64,000 nucleotides of DNA from a bacterium (lineage in GTDB: Bacteria; Armatimonadota; Abditibacteriia; Abditibacteriales; Abditibacteriaceae). Position 1 is the stretch's first letter. Every line of letters begins with the position of its first letter. The position numbers and the translations under genes are program-made. Where the stretch lies: positions 62,001 through 126,000 of the forward strand of contig SDZD01000004.1 in NCBI GenBank assembly GCA_004172935.1, read 5' to 3'. A model generated the notes under the pieces. That model searched no databases. It had not been told where the DNA came from and saw nothing but the letters and a program-made list of their open reading frames with translations. Shown here piece after piece: positions 23,493-31,977 of the stretch.

Positions 23493-25565
23493 TGGTGTCT
23501 GTTCCTGTAACCACTTCACCTCGCCCAGTTGCACATAGCGATCAACTCTTTCATTGAGTTGATTCCGCGCTGGTAGCAGCGCCAGCGAAGCTACCAGATA
23601 CCCCACCGAAATAATCAGCGCCACGCCTCCCAGCACGCGCCCGCCCGTTTCCATATTCGTGAGAATACGAGGCCGCGACCACGCGCCACGTCGCCCATTC
23701 CAAATCAACAGCCCTATCGTAATCGGAAAGAGCACGATGCATATCCAAGTTGCTGCATCCGAGAACATTGTTCTGCCCGAAAGTACCAACAGCATAATTG
23801 CCAGCACTGCATTGATAGCAACAGGTACGGTTTGCTTTCTCCCTTGTGGCGATGATGTTTTCCAGGCGATGGTAATCCCCAACACCATGCAAGCCACCCA
23901 TGCTCCCCATAGAATAATGGCATCAGAGTCAATCCCCGCCCCATTATTCCCATCGAGCCACAATATCCCTGATAGCAACAAACATATTGCCCACACCGCG
24001 CTTCCCGCCCACTGCCACACGTCAGGCCGCTTGGTGCGTGTTTCATCCTGTGCCGCCAGCGCTACGTAAGCGCTACGTCTCGCTCCCCACTCGCGTCCAA
24101 CGGCTATCAGTCCAAAAGTTATTGCCACTCCCCACCAAAAATTTCCATCCCAATCGCTGCCCCAACCCAACTGCGATGTGCTTAATCCTCCCCCCCCGAA
24201 TTGCAAAATACTCCCATACGACTTAACTCCAGCGCCATCCAACAGAGCAAGAAGCGCCATTCCCAACCACAACATGCCGAAAAATGCGGTTAGAAGTACA
24301 ACAGTGTTTGCTCCGACTCGCGTATTTCGCCCACCCCACGAAATTAAGAGCGATAATAGCCAACTCCCGATACCTACTGCTGCCCACAACATGGCATAAG
24401 CCCCAATCCAGCGCAGCTGAAGCGTTGCACGAGCAAGCGGTTTGTTCCACCCCAGCTTTTCGTCTAAAAAATCCATCTTGGCGGGCAGCACTGTTTGCCG
24501 TGCCGCGAATTCCTTTGACTCTTGTAGTGCCCATTGCCCCAAATCGCTATGACCATCGCGTTTGGCGGCCCGTATAAAGGCCGCTAGGCTCTCGCTGCTT
24601 CTCTGGGCCGTACTCGCCCGCGATGAGCCTCCCTGTAACCTCCCCGTGAACTGATAGCCCGAAGCGCCTTCGGCAGCAATGCCCCACGAAAGGCTTTCGA
24701 TAGCTTCGCCCACCAAAATACCAATGATCGAAGAATTCTTTTGACTGACTCTCAGCACGCGCCCCGCTTTCATCGCGATATTCCAACGGCGCCACGCCTC
24801 AGCCTTATTTCCTGCTCTATATTGCTCTATTCCTGAATAGCAAACTTCACGTGCTAATCCGCGCATCCCTGCAAAATGCGGAAAGAGCGTCGACCAAAAC
24901 ACTCCCATTTTCTCATCCCAATCTAGTTGGCGTATCCCTGAAAGCAGCGCCAACTTTCGGTGGACTTCATCCGTGCTTCCATCATTGAAAGCTGGGCATT
25001 TTCCGGCCCGTTCAAGCGCCAGTAGCGATGCCCCCTCTTTTCCGAGTCCCCACAGGGCCATCGCTTCAATCCAGGGAAAGAAACCATCGCGCGAATCAAT
25101 TTTCTGCGCCGCTTGTGCCTGTGCCACAACTTTTTCGAGTTGGCTGCGATCCATCCACAACGGGGCTGCTGACAACGTAAAAGAAGATTTTACAAACCGA
25201 TTCGAATATTTGGCAGGAACGATATTTCCGCGAGTCGAGAGCCGCAAGCGGGCACGTCTTATTCCCAAGTCATTCGGGAATCGCTCTATGAGCGCATCGA
25301 AAGCCCCATAGTAGCGGTCGATCTCTTTTTTCTGGTTCGCAGTTACATTCCACTCCAACAGTTGCGATTGCAAATAGGCATCATTGGGATGAGCTTTCAC
25401 TGCCTTCGCGATTTCCTCTTTTGAAACACTCGGATTTTCCCAGTAGTTGTAACCCTGACCTTGTGGATGCAAAGCCTGCAAATTCTGACTCCGAAACGCT
25501 GGAACTGCCCACAAAACAGCCCATATTAGCACGAACGCGATTACACCGCGAAACGGAATGCGCAT
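23490..25565 (-). CDS. Large membrane protein of unknown function, sigma-factor operon
   Basis: I do not recognise this 691-residue protein. It has one N-terminal membrane helix (VIAFVLIWAVLWAVPAF, 9-25). A soluble, mostly helical region follows (about 35-385) with TPR-like character: NDAYLQSQLLEW, ALIERFPNDLGIRRARLRL, GMRGLAREVCYSGIEQYRAGNKAEAWRRW. After about 385 there are some eight to nine membrane helices to the C-terminus. The start overlaps the end of the putative anti-sigma gene by 25 bp, so it is the third gene of a sigma/anti-sigma/membrane-protein operon. It may be the sensor or the main client of that regulator. Confidence 0.7.
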   Translation of the reverse strand: MRIPFRGVIAFVLIWAVLWAVPAFRSQNLQALHPQGQGYNYWENPSVSKEEIAKAVKAHPNDAYLQSQLLEWNVTANQKKEIDRYYGAFDALIERFPNDLGIRRARLRLSTRGNIVPAKYSNRFVKSSFTLSAAPLWMDRSQLEKVVAQAQAAQKIDSRDGFFPWIEAMALWGLGKEGASLLALERAGKCPAFNDGSTDEVHRKLALLSGIRQLDWDEKMGVFWSTLFPHFAGMRGLAREVCYSGIEQYRAGNKAEAWRRWNIAMKAGRVLRVSQKNSSIIGILVGEAIESLSWGIAAEGASGYQFTGRLQGGSSRASTAQRSSESLAAFIRAAKRDGHSDLGQWALQESKEFAARQTVLPAKMDFLDEKLGWNKPLARATLQLRWIGAYAMLWAAVGIGSWLLSLLISWGGRNTRVGANTVVLLTAFFGMLWLGMALLALLDGAGVKSYGSILQFGGGGLSTSQLGWGSDWDGNFWWGVAITFGLIAVGREWGARRSAYVALAAQDETRTKRPDVWQWAGSAVWAICLLLSGILWLDGNNGAGIDSDAIILWGAWVACMVLGITIAWKTSSPQGRKQTVPVAINAVLAIMLLVLSGRTMFSDAATWICIVLFPITIGLLIWNGRRGAWSRPRILTNMETGGRVLGGVALIISVGYLVASLALLPARNQLNERVDRYVQLGEVKWLQEQTP

Positions 25566-26059
25566 GGTCGTCCTCCTTTCCAGTTCGGGTCAAGCAGCGA
25601 TACCAATACTGGACGGGTAGGGTTCTTCCACGCCAGCTCTTCCCAGAATCGCCGCTGGTTCCAAGCCGTAACCGTCCATAAAACCGGAGCCAGAGGCAGA
25701 TTGGCGGATTGCGAAGGCGTACTCATTGTGCAACACGCCACCACAAGCGCCGGGAATACGGCGCCCAACGCCCCCGAACCCAGCACGCGCCACACTGCCA
25801 TCCCACTCATATCCCATTCGAAAAGCTGTTGGCAGCGTCCCTTCAAGGTCGAGTTACGTGCGCGCCGCTCCTCTAAACGATTCCAAAACTGCTCGTCAAA
25901 GCCCCGCGACGAGCGCAACTGCGCCTCGGAATCGACCGCCTGACGAAGAGCCGCAGAAAGAGGCACCTCTTCGAAATGCAGCGCCTTGGCGAAGCTGTAT
26001 TGTTGGTTCTGGGGGGATGTTGGGGAGAGAGGCAACAGGGTCAGTTGATTTTTCTTCAT
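25541..26059 (-). CDS. Putative membrane-anchored anti-sigma factor
   Basis: This 172-residue protein has a polar, charged N-terminal half (about 1-90) with FDEQFWNRLEERRARN, then one membrane helix (about 93-113, VLGSGALGAVFPALVVACCTM), then a short periplasmic part. It begins in an ATGA overlap with the stop of the ECF sigma gene, the standard place for the cognate anti-sigma factor. The zinc-binding HxxxCxxC motif of common anti-sigma factors is absent, so the assignment rests on position and topology. Its end overlaps the next gene by 25 bp. Confidence 0.6.
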   Translation of the reverse strand: MKKNQLTLLPLSPTSPQNQQYSFAKALHFEEVPLSAALRQAVDSEAQLRSSRGFDEQFWNRLEERRARNSTLKGRCQQLFEWDMSGMAVWRVLGSGALGAVFPALVVACCTMSTPSQSANLPLAPVLWTVTAWNQRRFWEELAWKNPTRPVLVSLLDPNWKGGRPCAFRFAV

Positions 26060-26646
26060 GCCTCTTCACCTCCAAGTTCAATCCACTTGGCTTGAAAACG
26101 GCGCCGCGCCTCATGCAAACGTGAGCGCACAGTCCCGACAGGCAGTTGCAAAATATCCGCGATTTCTTCGTAAGAAAGCCCCTGCCATTCGCGCAGTAGC
26201 AGCGCGACGCGCAGCCCTTTACCCAAATCCCCCAAGGCCTCACCCACCAGTTCGCGCGTTTCCACGCGCCGCGCAAAGCTCCCATCTAAGTGCCCTTTGG
26301 GTTCATCGAGCGCATTTTCAAGCAGCGAATCACGCCGTATCTGAACCCGTTGCCGTTCCAGGCAAAAGTTCAATGCCACACGATACAGCCACGTCGAAAA
26401 GGCGCTCTCACCTCGAAAGCGGGGCAGTTGTGAAAAAGCGCGCACAAATATCTCCTGAGCCGCATCCTCGGCGCTATCGCGATCACGCAGTATCGAGAAC
26501 GCCAGCGAAACGATTCGCTCACGATGCCGTCCTAGCAACACCGCAATCGCCTCGCGCTCCCCAAGCCGCGCACGCTCCAGTAGTTGGGCCTCAGCACAGG
26601 CAACTCGTCTCAAGCGGACTCGCCGCACAATCGAAATACAAAACAT
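26056..26646 (-). CDS. ECF-type RNA polymerase sigma factor
   Basis: The 196-residue sigma factor has region 2 (LLGRHRERIVSLAFSILRDRDSAEDAAQEIFVRAFSQLPRFRGESAFSTW, LYRVALNFCLERQR in helix 2.4) and region 4 (LREWQGLSYEEIADILQLPVGTVRSRLHEARRRF). The length is normal. I start at the ATG at 26646; a GTG at 26673 would add nine residues. Its stop overlaps the start of the putative anti-sigma gene as ATGA, and a large membrane protein follows. The three genes form one operon that is probably autoregulated, as is usual for ECF factors. Confidence 0.92.
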   Translation of the reverse strand: MFCISIVRRVRLRRVACAEAQLLERARLGEREAIAVLLGRHRERIVSLAFSILRDRDSAEDAAQEIFVRAFSQLPRFRGESAFSTWLYRVALNFCLERQRVQIRRDSLLENALDEPKGHLDGSFARRVETRELVGEALGDLGKGLRVALLLREWQGLSYEEIADILQLPVGTVRSRLHEARRRFQAKWIELGGEEA

Positions 26647-26702
26647 CGAAGTTGCCCGTTTGGATGGCGCCACGTATCGAAAAAGTTCGATTCGGTGCGC
26701 TA

Positions 26703-27431
26703 TTATTTTTCGTCGAGAGAGTAGGGCGCCGCTTTATAGTGGAGCTTTTGCAGCGGTTTCCATAATCCCAGCATCGTGAGCGGCGAGATGAGTAGGTAAA
26801 AGCCCATCAAACGCCAAATGCCATCATTTTTGAAGCGTCTCCCGCTGGTTTCTAGTGGTATGAGCAAATGGCGATGAAAGCCATAGCGTGGGCTGAGTTG
26901 GCGGATAAGTCGAATATCTTCGCCCAGATGCATCCCCTCATGAAAACCACCGCAGCGTAAAAACTTTTCGCGAGGACAGATTAAACACACTCCGCTGCCT
27001 GTGCGGATGGTAGATTGGCTCAAAAAGAAGGCGAGGTTAAAGCCAACGTAGATGGCGCGCACAATAAAACCGCTGTCGCGCGCAGTGAACCAGGGGCAGG
27101 CAACGGCGAAGGGAAAACGACGATACGACTTCGCCACCCCTTCCAGAAAGCGAGGTGGCGGTGTATCATCAGCATCCAAAAACACCAACAATTCGCCTGT
27201 CGCATGACGTGCCCCTTGATTGCGTTGGCGACTCGTCCCCCGCTCGCAGTCCAGCACCAATGCACCCCTTTCACGAGCCATTTGCCCCGTTTCATCAACC
27301 GAATCTCCATCGCACACGAAAATTTCTGCAGCAGGGTAGCTTTGGCTCTTCAGAGCGTCCAGAAGTCCGCCAACGCGCGTGCCCTCATTGAGTGTCGGAA
27401 TAACGACGGAGATGGAGGGCAACGCAGACAT
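26703..27431 (-). CDS. Family 2 glycosyltransferase (TIGR04283-like)
   Basis: The 242-residue GT-A fold protein has SISVVIPTLNEGTRVGGLLDAL, CDGDSVDETGQMAR, ERGTSRQRNQGARHATGELLVFLDADDTPP (the DXD-like metal site) and, later, LGEDIRLIRQLS. The end carries a hydrophobic helix (LMGFYLLISPLTMLGLW). This combination resembles the small GT2 enzymes linked to carotenoid or lipid glycosylation and to surface polysaccharides. The substrate is not deducible. It lies alone, 57 bp before the sigma-factor gene on the same strand. Confidence 0.88.
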   Translation of the reverse strand: MSALPSISVVIPTLNEGTRVGGLLDALKSQSYPAAEIFVCDGDSVDETGQMARERGALVLDCERGTSRQRNQGARHATGELLVFLDADDTPPPRFLEGVAKSYRRFPFAVACPWFTARDSGFIVRAIYVGFNLAFFLSQSTIRTGSGVCLICPREKFLRCGGFHEGMHLGEDIRLIRQLSPRYGFHRHLLIPLETSGRRFKNDGIWRLMGFYLLISPLTMLGLWKPLQKLHYKAAPYSLDEK

Positions 27432-27556
27432 GGACTTCCCATTTTACCTGTGCTTTCGAGCAAAGAGCAGGTGGAGCCACGCGCAGCAATTTTCGCGCAG
27501 ATTGAGGACCTTTGGTACAGGCGCCCAAATTTTTCCAAAAAATTAGAAATCGTCCC

Positions 27557-27585
27557 TTGACGATTGGAAAAATAGCGGTTAACAT
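27557..27585 (+). promoter_or_regulatory. Promoter of tRNA-Asn
   Basis: TTGACG (27557-27562) and TAACAT (27580-27585) are 17 bases apart. Transcription would begin about a dozen bases before the mature tRNA end at 27605. This is the best consensus promoter near the tRNA. Confidence 0.75.
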
Positions 27586-27604
27586 GTAATGGCCTTCGCG
27601 CAAT

Positions 27605-27676
27605 TGCCCCTTAGCTCAGCGGTAGAGCAACCGGCTGTTAACCGGTGGGTCGCTGGTTCGAATCCGGCAGGGGCAG
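27605..27676 (+). tRNA. tRNA-Asn (GTT)
   Basis: The cloverleaf is complete. Acceptor TGCCCCT pairs with AGGGGCA (27669-27675). The D arm is GCTC/GAGC, the anticodon stem ACCGG/CCGGT has loop CTGTTAA with anticodon GTT, and the T arm GCTGG/CCGGC has loop TTCGAAT. G27676 is the discriminator. The 3' CCA is not encoded. It has its own promoter upstream and a hairpin terminator eight bases downstream, so it is a single-gene unit. Confidence 0.96.
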
Positions 27677-27683
27677 TTTTTTG

Positions 27684-27728
27684 AACACCCATCCGACAGA
27701 ATAAACCCTGTTGGATGGGTGTTTTTTG
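27684..27728 (+). terminator. Terminator of tRNA-Asn
   Basis: Arms 27684-27699 (AACACCCATCCGACAG) and 27708-27723 pair with a single mismatch around an 8-base loop and run into a T-tract (27722-27727), followed by more T. Confidence 0.88.
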
Positions 27729-27890
27729 TTTTTTATCCACGTATATCCGCAAGACTGGTTTTCAAACAGCATATATTGAAAGATTTTTGTCTGAAACTAA
27801 AAATTGTGGGTTTCAGTGGCTAAATTTCAGAGTTTTTTTAGAGTGCGCTTTTAGAATGGGTTTCAGCATTTTATTTCAAAGTGACAACCC
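27729..27890. other. AT-rich intergenic region with one DnaA-box-like site
   Basis: This stretch after the tRNA terminator is clearly AT-rich. TTATCCACG (27733-27741) differs in one base from the DnaA box TTATCCACA. I see only this single site and no cluster. The region otherwise serves as the upstream region of the secreted protein gene at 27891. See the finding on strand composition for why this place is worth noting. Confidence 0.4.
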
Positions 27891-28871
27891 ATGTCTTCAA
27901 AATCTTCATTGCGTCCGCGCTTTTGTGTGGCTTCCCCTCTTCATTTGGCCGCTGTTATTTCCATTTTTATTGGCCCTGCAGCTTTCGCTGCCGATACTGC
28001 CATTGAGGTTGGCTCGAAGCAGATGGGCGTCAACGTCATGAAAAACGCGATGCCGAAATTGCCAGCATTCCCGGTATTAACTCCCAAGTCAGGTTTCGTT
28101 CGCGGTTATGTGAAAGACACCAGTGGCAAGCCGTTAGCGGGGGCCAAACTTGGCATCCGCGCTTCCGCGACGGGTGGCTTCTATTCGGGCGCTCAGACCA
28201 CAAGCGATACGAGAGGCTACTACGAAATTAAGGTTCCCTGGGGGAGTGCTCATTTCTATAGCGCTGCATATACAATCGACTATGCTGGTGGACGTGCATC
28301 CCTGAGTTTGCATCCTGCCGATGGTGAGGCTAAGAGTTTCCCTTCGGGCAAAGGGGCCATCGAAAACTGGGTGCTTTTGCCCTATGGTGTCGCTGACCGC
28401 GATGGGGCCAGTGAGAAGCCGAATTACACGAGCGACTATTACGGGGGCGCCATTAACGTCGATTATCACACCACCGACCGTCCCCCTTTAGAGGGGGCGG
28501 AGGATGACTATTTGCCTGAAGGTGCGGAAATCGAACTCACATTGGCACCTGTTGGAAAACTGATAGATGGGAGTATGGGGCAGCCCTTCGTAATTCTCCG
28601 CCATGTGGGAAATTCGAGTTGGGAGAACTTCAATGTCAATAATCTTCCCATCGGCGTCTATCGACTGAGTGCCAAATTGACGTATCAGGGGAAAACTTGG
28701 CCTTTGCGCATGGAAGAAATCGGTCGTAGGGCTTCACTGGGATTCGGCCTCGAACCTAAAGACTCAAGCCAACAAAGTACCCTCTTTTTTCGCCCTCTCA
28801 GCGCCAAATCAGAAACAACTCTCCCCCAGCGAGGCAACTGGGATACAGTTGAAATCAGGCTGAAGAAATAG
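27891..28871 (+). CDS. Secreted protein with carboxypeptidase-regulatory-like domain
   Basis: The 326-residue protein starts with a signal peptide (about 1-33, ending PAAFAAD). Residues about 65-120 read as a CarboxypepD_reg-like beta fold: GFVRGYVKDTSGKPLAGAKLGIRA..., TTSDTRGYYEIKVPWGSAHFYSAAYTIDY. The C-terminal half is beta-rich and has a second, similar motif (NLPIGVYRLSAKLTYQGKTWPL). The rest has no known domain. Such proteins often sit on the cell surface or bind glycans; no substrate is evident. A related layout is found in the secreted protein at 62010-63308. Confidence 0.72.
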   Translation: MSSKSSLRPRFCVASPLHLAAVISIFIGPAAFAADTAIEVGSKQMGVNVMKNAMPKLPAFPVLTPKSGFVRGYVKDTSGKPLAGAKLGIRASATGGFYSGAQTTSDTRGYYEIKVPWGSAHFYSAAYTIDYAGGRASLSLHPADGEAKSFPSGKGAIENWVLLPYGVADRDGASEKPNYTSDYYGGAINVDYHTTDRPPLEGAEDDYLPEGAEIELTLAPVGKLIDGSMGQPFVILRHVGNSSWENFNVNNLPIGVYRLSAKLTYQGKTWPLRMEEIGRRASLGFGLEPKDSSQQSTLFFRPLSAKSETTLPQRGNWDTVEIRLKK

Positions 28872-28942
28872 CCCCTGTTTATCCCGGCGCGGTAAGTGGG
28901 TTTGTTCGTCACCTATTTTTCCAGTGTTAGCTGTTGCGGAAT

Positions 28943-29473
28943 ATGAACTACTTTTACACAACGATGGATTCTCCCGTTGGAAAACTGACGCTTGTTGCAA
29001 GAGAAAACCGTCTGGCGGCAATTTTGTGGGAGAACGACAAACCGAACCGAGTCAAGTTGGGGAGCATGACGGAAGACGATGCTAACCCTGTCCTCCTCGA
29101 AGCGAAAACGCAATTGAGCGAGTATTTTTCTGGCGAGCGAGAGCATTTCGAGTTGCCGCTCGATTTCGCGGGCACTGAGTTCCAGATGCAGGTGTGGAAT
29201 GCACTTTTGACTATCCCCTTTGGTGAAACACGTAGCTACTTACAAATAGCTGTTCAACTGGGAAATCCAAAGGCGGTACGCGCCGTCGGGGCGGCTAACG
29301 GTAAGAATCCCATCTCAATTGTCGCTCCCTGTCATCGTGTCGTTGGGGCTTCGGGTGCGCTTACCGGATTCGCGGGAGGACTGGATGCAAAGGCGTACTT
29401 GCTCAAGCTCGAATCGAGAAATTCTGCCGATTCGGAGCAACTCGAAATGCTTCTGACTTCAAATGATGGATGA
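28943..29473 (+). CDS. ogt: Methylated-DNA-[protein]-cysteine S-methyltransferase
   Basis: The 176-residue protein repairs O6-alkylguanine by moving the alkyl group to its own Cys. The acceptor motif PCHRVVG lies near residue 132, with the preceding helix-turn-helix (GTEFQMQVWNALLTIPFGETRSYLQIAVQLGNPKAVRAVGAANGKNPISIVAPCHRV). The N-terminal RNase-H-like domain is short. No Ada-type regulatory domain is present. The ATG at 28943 gives a normal length; a TTG at 28934 adds three residues. It is a single gene ahead of a strong bidirectional terminator. Confidence 0.95.
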   Translation: MNYFYTTMDSPVGKLTLVARENRLAAILWENDKPNRVKLGSMTEDDANPVLLEAKTQLSEYFSGEREHFELPLDFAGTEFQMQVWNALLTIPFGETRSYLQIAVQLGNPKAVRAVGAANGKNPISIVAPCHRVVGASGALTGFAGGLDAKAYLLKLESRNSADSEQLEMLLTSNDG

Positions 29474-29537
29474 ACCCTATCAAGATAAATCGGTGATTTG
29501 CAGTAACTCTCGCGTTGCTATGGGAGGAGACGGAAAC

Positions 29538-29580
29538 ACGCCAATTGCCCAACGGAGAGATTCTGTTGGGCAATTGGCGT
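29538..29580. terminator. Perfect 16-bp bidirectional terminator
   Basis: ACGCCAATTGCCCAAC (29538-29553) and 29565-29580 are exact complements around an 11-base loop, between the convergent ogt and TonB-like genes. Confidence 0.85.
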
Positions 29581-29586
29581 GGAAGG

Positions 29587-31536
29587 TTAGTTCTCGTCGG
29601 GGGGGACGTACCTGCCGACGGGTTCTTTCCTGAAGGAATTTGATTTCCAGGAAAGGGTGATGCTTGCGGCTGTTGCTGGCCCCTGAATGTACTCGATTTT
29701 TATGTCGTGTGCCCCTCGTTTCAGGAAGACCTCTTTGCTTGAAGGTGTGCTTTGCTGGATTTGCCAGACCCTGATGATGGTTTCACCATCCAGAGATAGG
29801 CTTCCCGCGTCATCAAGTTTGTCGAAGTAGAAGGTGTAGTTATCGTCTTTGGGAACGAAAATGCGGCCTACAGCCCTCATGCTCCAGTAGGTTGATTTCA
29901 TTCCCGGCATGGGCGGTTTCTCGCCCCAGTCGAAGTTGAGGTTGGGCGAGAGCATTCTCTTCGGAGTGCCTGTGAAGACAGGCCAATCGACGGGTTTGCC
30001 TTGTATCGTACGGGTATCAATATCATCGGGATATTGGGATTTGTCCTGATAGAAGGTCATATTGAAGCCTCCCCAGATGCCGCGTCCGATTTCGTCTTCC
30101 TTTTCACCTGTTCGGTGGTTGCCACGAGTGCTTCGGGAACGACCAATGCCTGTCGTTGCGGTGCCGATACTGTCCTCGTCGCCGCGTCCGTTGCCTCTCC
30201 CATTTCCATCGGTGCCACGGCCTCCATTGCCCGAACCGGGGCCAGTATCTCTTCCTGTACCCGTTCCGGTGCCGCGCCCAAAGCCGCCATCGCCATCCGC
30301 GTCACCATTACCTGTGCCACGTCGCGCTATGCGTGTGCCACCTGATGGGCCACTACCCGTTCCGCCGTTGCCACCGTCACCATTGCCTTTGCCGTAACCA
30401 CCGTTGCCTCCGCCAGTTCCGAAGGGATCGCCCGCCAAGCGGCTACCTGTGCGTCCGCCGCGCGAGTTGCCTCGCGTGCCGGAACCTGAACCGGCGCCAC
30501 TGACACCTGTGCCTGCGGCTTCGTCATCGCCACGTCCTGCTCGGTCATTGCCGATGTTACGTGTTCCAGTGGCGCCGGACAAGCCGCCCGTGCGCCGCGC
30601 TCCGGTTTCCATATCGCCGTTCCCTGTGTCGGTGGTGTTTGCGCGGCTACCACTGTTTGAAGAGGACGGGGAGGATGGGCCGATGTTGAGTTCGGTGCCA
30701 TCTTTGGTGCGTACCGGGGCGCTGCTCGGTGTAGAGTCCGAGGGTTTGCCTCGGCCTCGGCGTGCCGAGGTGCGTGGGAGTTCCATGCCGGGGATGGCGC
30801 CCGCCGTCTCATTGTTATTGCCGAGATTATTGGAGCCTTTGGGGGCGCTATCCGAAGCCGTGTTCGGACGGTTGCGGCTGTTCGGTTCTTCGACTGGGCC
30901 GGGATTACGTGCGAAAAAGCGGCCCGAATTGCCACCTGTTGGGCGGGCGTTGCCGGGGTTGGGATTGGGGGGCGCGGAACTACCGCCCGGCCGCTGTGAA
31001 CCAGGATTTTTATTTGGTATTGGTGTTGGGACAACTGACTTAGGAGAACCTGATGTCGCATTTTTTGTGGGGGCCTGCGCTTTTGGCCGAGGAGTGACCT
31101 GTGGTTTTTCGGTTGGTACAGCAGTTGGAATGACCACGACCTTTGTTGGTTGTGGAACGGGAGTTGGAATGGGTTTTTGGGTGGGAGGCGGAGGGATTAC
31201 TCTTGCCACGCGAGGTCTTGGTGTTGGAGGTGGTAGGGTTGGGCGCGGGACAGCTGTTGGCAGCGGCGCCAGAGTTGGGCGCGGTGCCATTGTGGGACGC
31301 GGAGCGGGAGTTGGCTTTGGTGGTTTCGTTGGTACTGGGGTGGGTTTGGGAACGGCTGTCGGGTCTTTCTGGGTGAGGTTAACCTCCAGGAGACGTTCTT
31401 TTGGCTTGATGGGAGGTTTGGGCCACAGGTAGAGAGTGATGAGGAAGGCGCTGTGCAGAAGCACAGTGCCACCGCCCGCCCACATCAGAGTTATGTTCTG
31501 GCGACGTTTTTCGGGGTGAGCAGACAGCGTGTTCAT
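29587..31536 (-). CDS. TonB-like energy-transducer with C-terminal PA14-like domain
   Basis: The 649-residue protein starts like TonB: a short basic cytoplasmic end, one membrane helix (about 17-38, LMWAGGGTVLLHSAFLITLYLW), and a long Pro/Thr/Lys-rich span (about 56-170, many PTP and PRPT repeats). Then comes a low-complexity Gly/Arg/Asn region (about 180-480). The C-terminus (about 485-649) is not a TonB domain. It reads as PA14-like: MTFYQDKSQYP..., WSMRAVGRIFVPKDDNYTFYFDKLDDAGSLSLDGETIIRVW, KRGAHDIKIEYIQGPATAASITLSWKS. PA14 domains bind carbohydrate or mediate surface contacts. It follows ExbB and ExbD genes, so it is probably the energised partner of that motor. See findings. Confidence 0.78.
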   Translation of the reverse strand: MNTLSAHPEKRRQNITLMWAGGGTVLLHSAFLITLYLWPKPPIKPKERLLEVNLTQKDPTAVPKPTPVPTKPPKPTPAPRPTMAPRPTLAPLPTAVPRPTLPPPTPRPRVARVIPPPPTQKPIPTPVPQPTKVVVIPTAVPTEKPQVTPRPKAQAPTKNATSGSPKSVVPTPIPNKNPGSQRPGGSSAPPNPNPGNARPTGGNSGRFFARNPGPVEEPNSRNRPNTASDSAPKGSNNLGNNNETAGAIPGMELPRTSARRGRGKPSDSTPSSAPVRTKDGTELNIGPSSPSSSNSGSRANTTDTGNGDMETGARRTGGLSGATGTRNIGNDRAGRGDDEAAGTGVSGAGSGSGTRGNSRGGRTGSRLAGDPFGTGGGNGGYGKGNGDGGNGGTGSGPSGGTRIARRGTGNGDADGDGGFGRGTGTGTGRDTGPGSGNGGRGTDGNGRGNGRGDEDSIGTATTGIGRSRSTRGNHRTGEKEDEIGRGIWGGFNMTFYQDKSQYPDDIDTRTIQGKPVDWPVFTGTPKRMLSPNLNFDWGEKPPMPGMKSTYWSMRAVGRIFVPKDDNYTFYFDKLDDAGSLSLDGETIIRVWQIQQSTPSSKEVFLKRGAHDIKIEYIQGPATAASITLSWKSNSFRKEPVGRYVPPDEN

Positions 31537-31539
31537 AGA

Positions 31540-31977
31540 TTAATCTGGCAAGCGTGTGCCCAGCGAAACCTTGGTTAGTCCGGCCTGTTTGGCCATGTCC
31601 ATTACGGTGATGACCCGTTTGTATTCGATGTTTTGGTCGCCTTTGATAACCACCGAAGGGGTATCTTTGGTTTTGGCGGCTGTCCGCATGGCCGCTTCGA
31701 CGGCTTTTAGAGAACTGGCTTTGGCGTTGAGGAACACTTTGCCGTCGCGGGTGAGGGCAATAGACAACTCTTTGGGAGTTTCTTTGGGCGTTTCGGTAGA
31801 TTTTGCGGTGGGCAATTGCATCTTCAGGCCCGACTCTTTGACGAAGGCTGTCGTTGCCATGAAGATGATGAGCAGTACCAACACCACGTCCACTAGCGGA
31901 ATGATGTTGATTTCGGCCATCGGAGCGCCACCCCGTCGACCACCTCGGCGTCGGCCAGATTCCAGAGTTTTCGCCAA
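31540..31977 (-). CDS. exbD: ExbD/TolR-family biopolymer transport protein
   Basis: The 145-residue protein has a basic N-terminus (RRRGGRRGGA), one membrane helix (INIIPLVDVVLVLLIIFMATTAF, about 24-46) with the functional Asp at about 30, and a periplasmic domain with the family end VVIKGDQNIEYKRVITVMDMAKQAGLTKVSLGT. ExbD and ExbB form the proton-driven motor of TonB systems. It starts directly after the ExbB stop, with a TonB-like gene 3 bp downstream, so all are co-transcribed. Confidence 0.93.
   Translation of the reverse strand: MAKTLESGRRRGGRRGGAPMAEINIIPLVDVVLVLLIIFMATTAFVKESGLKMQLPTAKSTETPKETPKELSIALTRDGKVFLNAKASSLKAVEAAMRTAAKTKDTPSVVIKGDQNIEYKRVITVMDMAKQAGLTKVSLGTRLPD

Noticed and set aside
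27729-27890. Replication origin right after the tRNA
   Set aside because: Only one near-DnaA box is present and no dnaA, dnaN or box cluster is seen; only the composition switch speaks for it, so it is kept as a finding on skew and not as a feature.
27715-28041. 108-residue + frame that starts in the tRNA terminator
   Set aside because: It begins within the T-tract of the terminator and ends in a frame shifted from the secreted protein gene; no product is likely.
30327-31061. Frames opposite and beside the TonB-like gene (Gly/Pro-rich)
   Set aside because: They arise from the low-complexity triplets of the real gene; no signal sequence, domain or ribosome site supports them.
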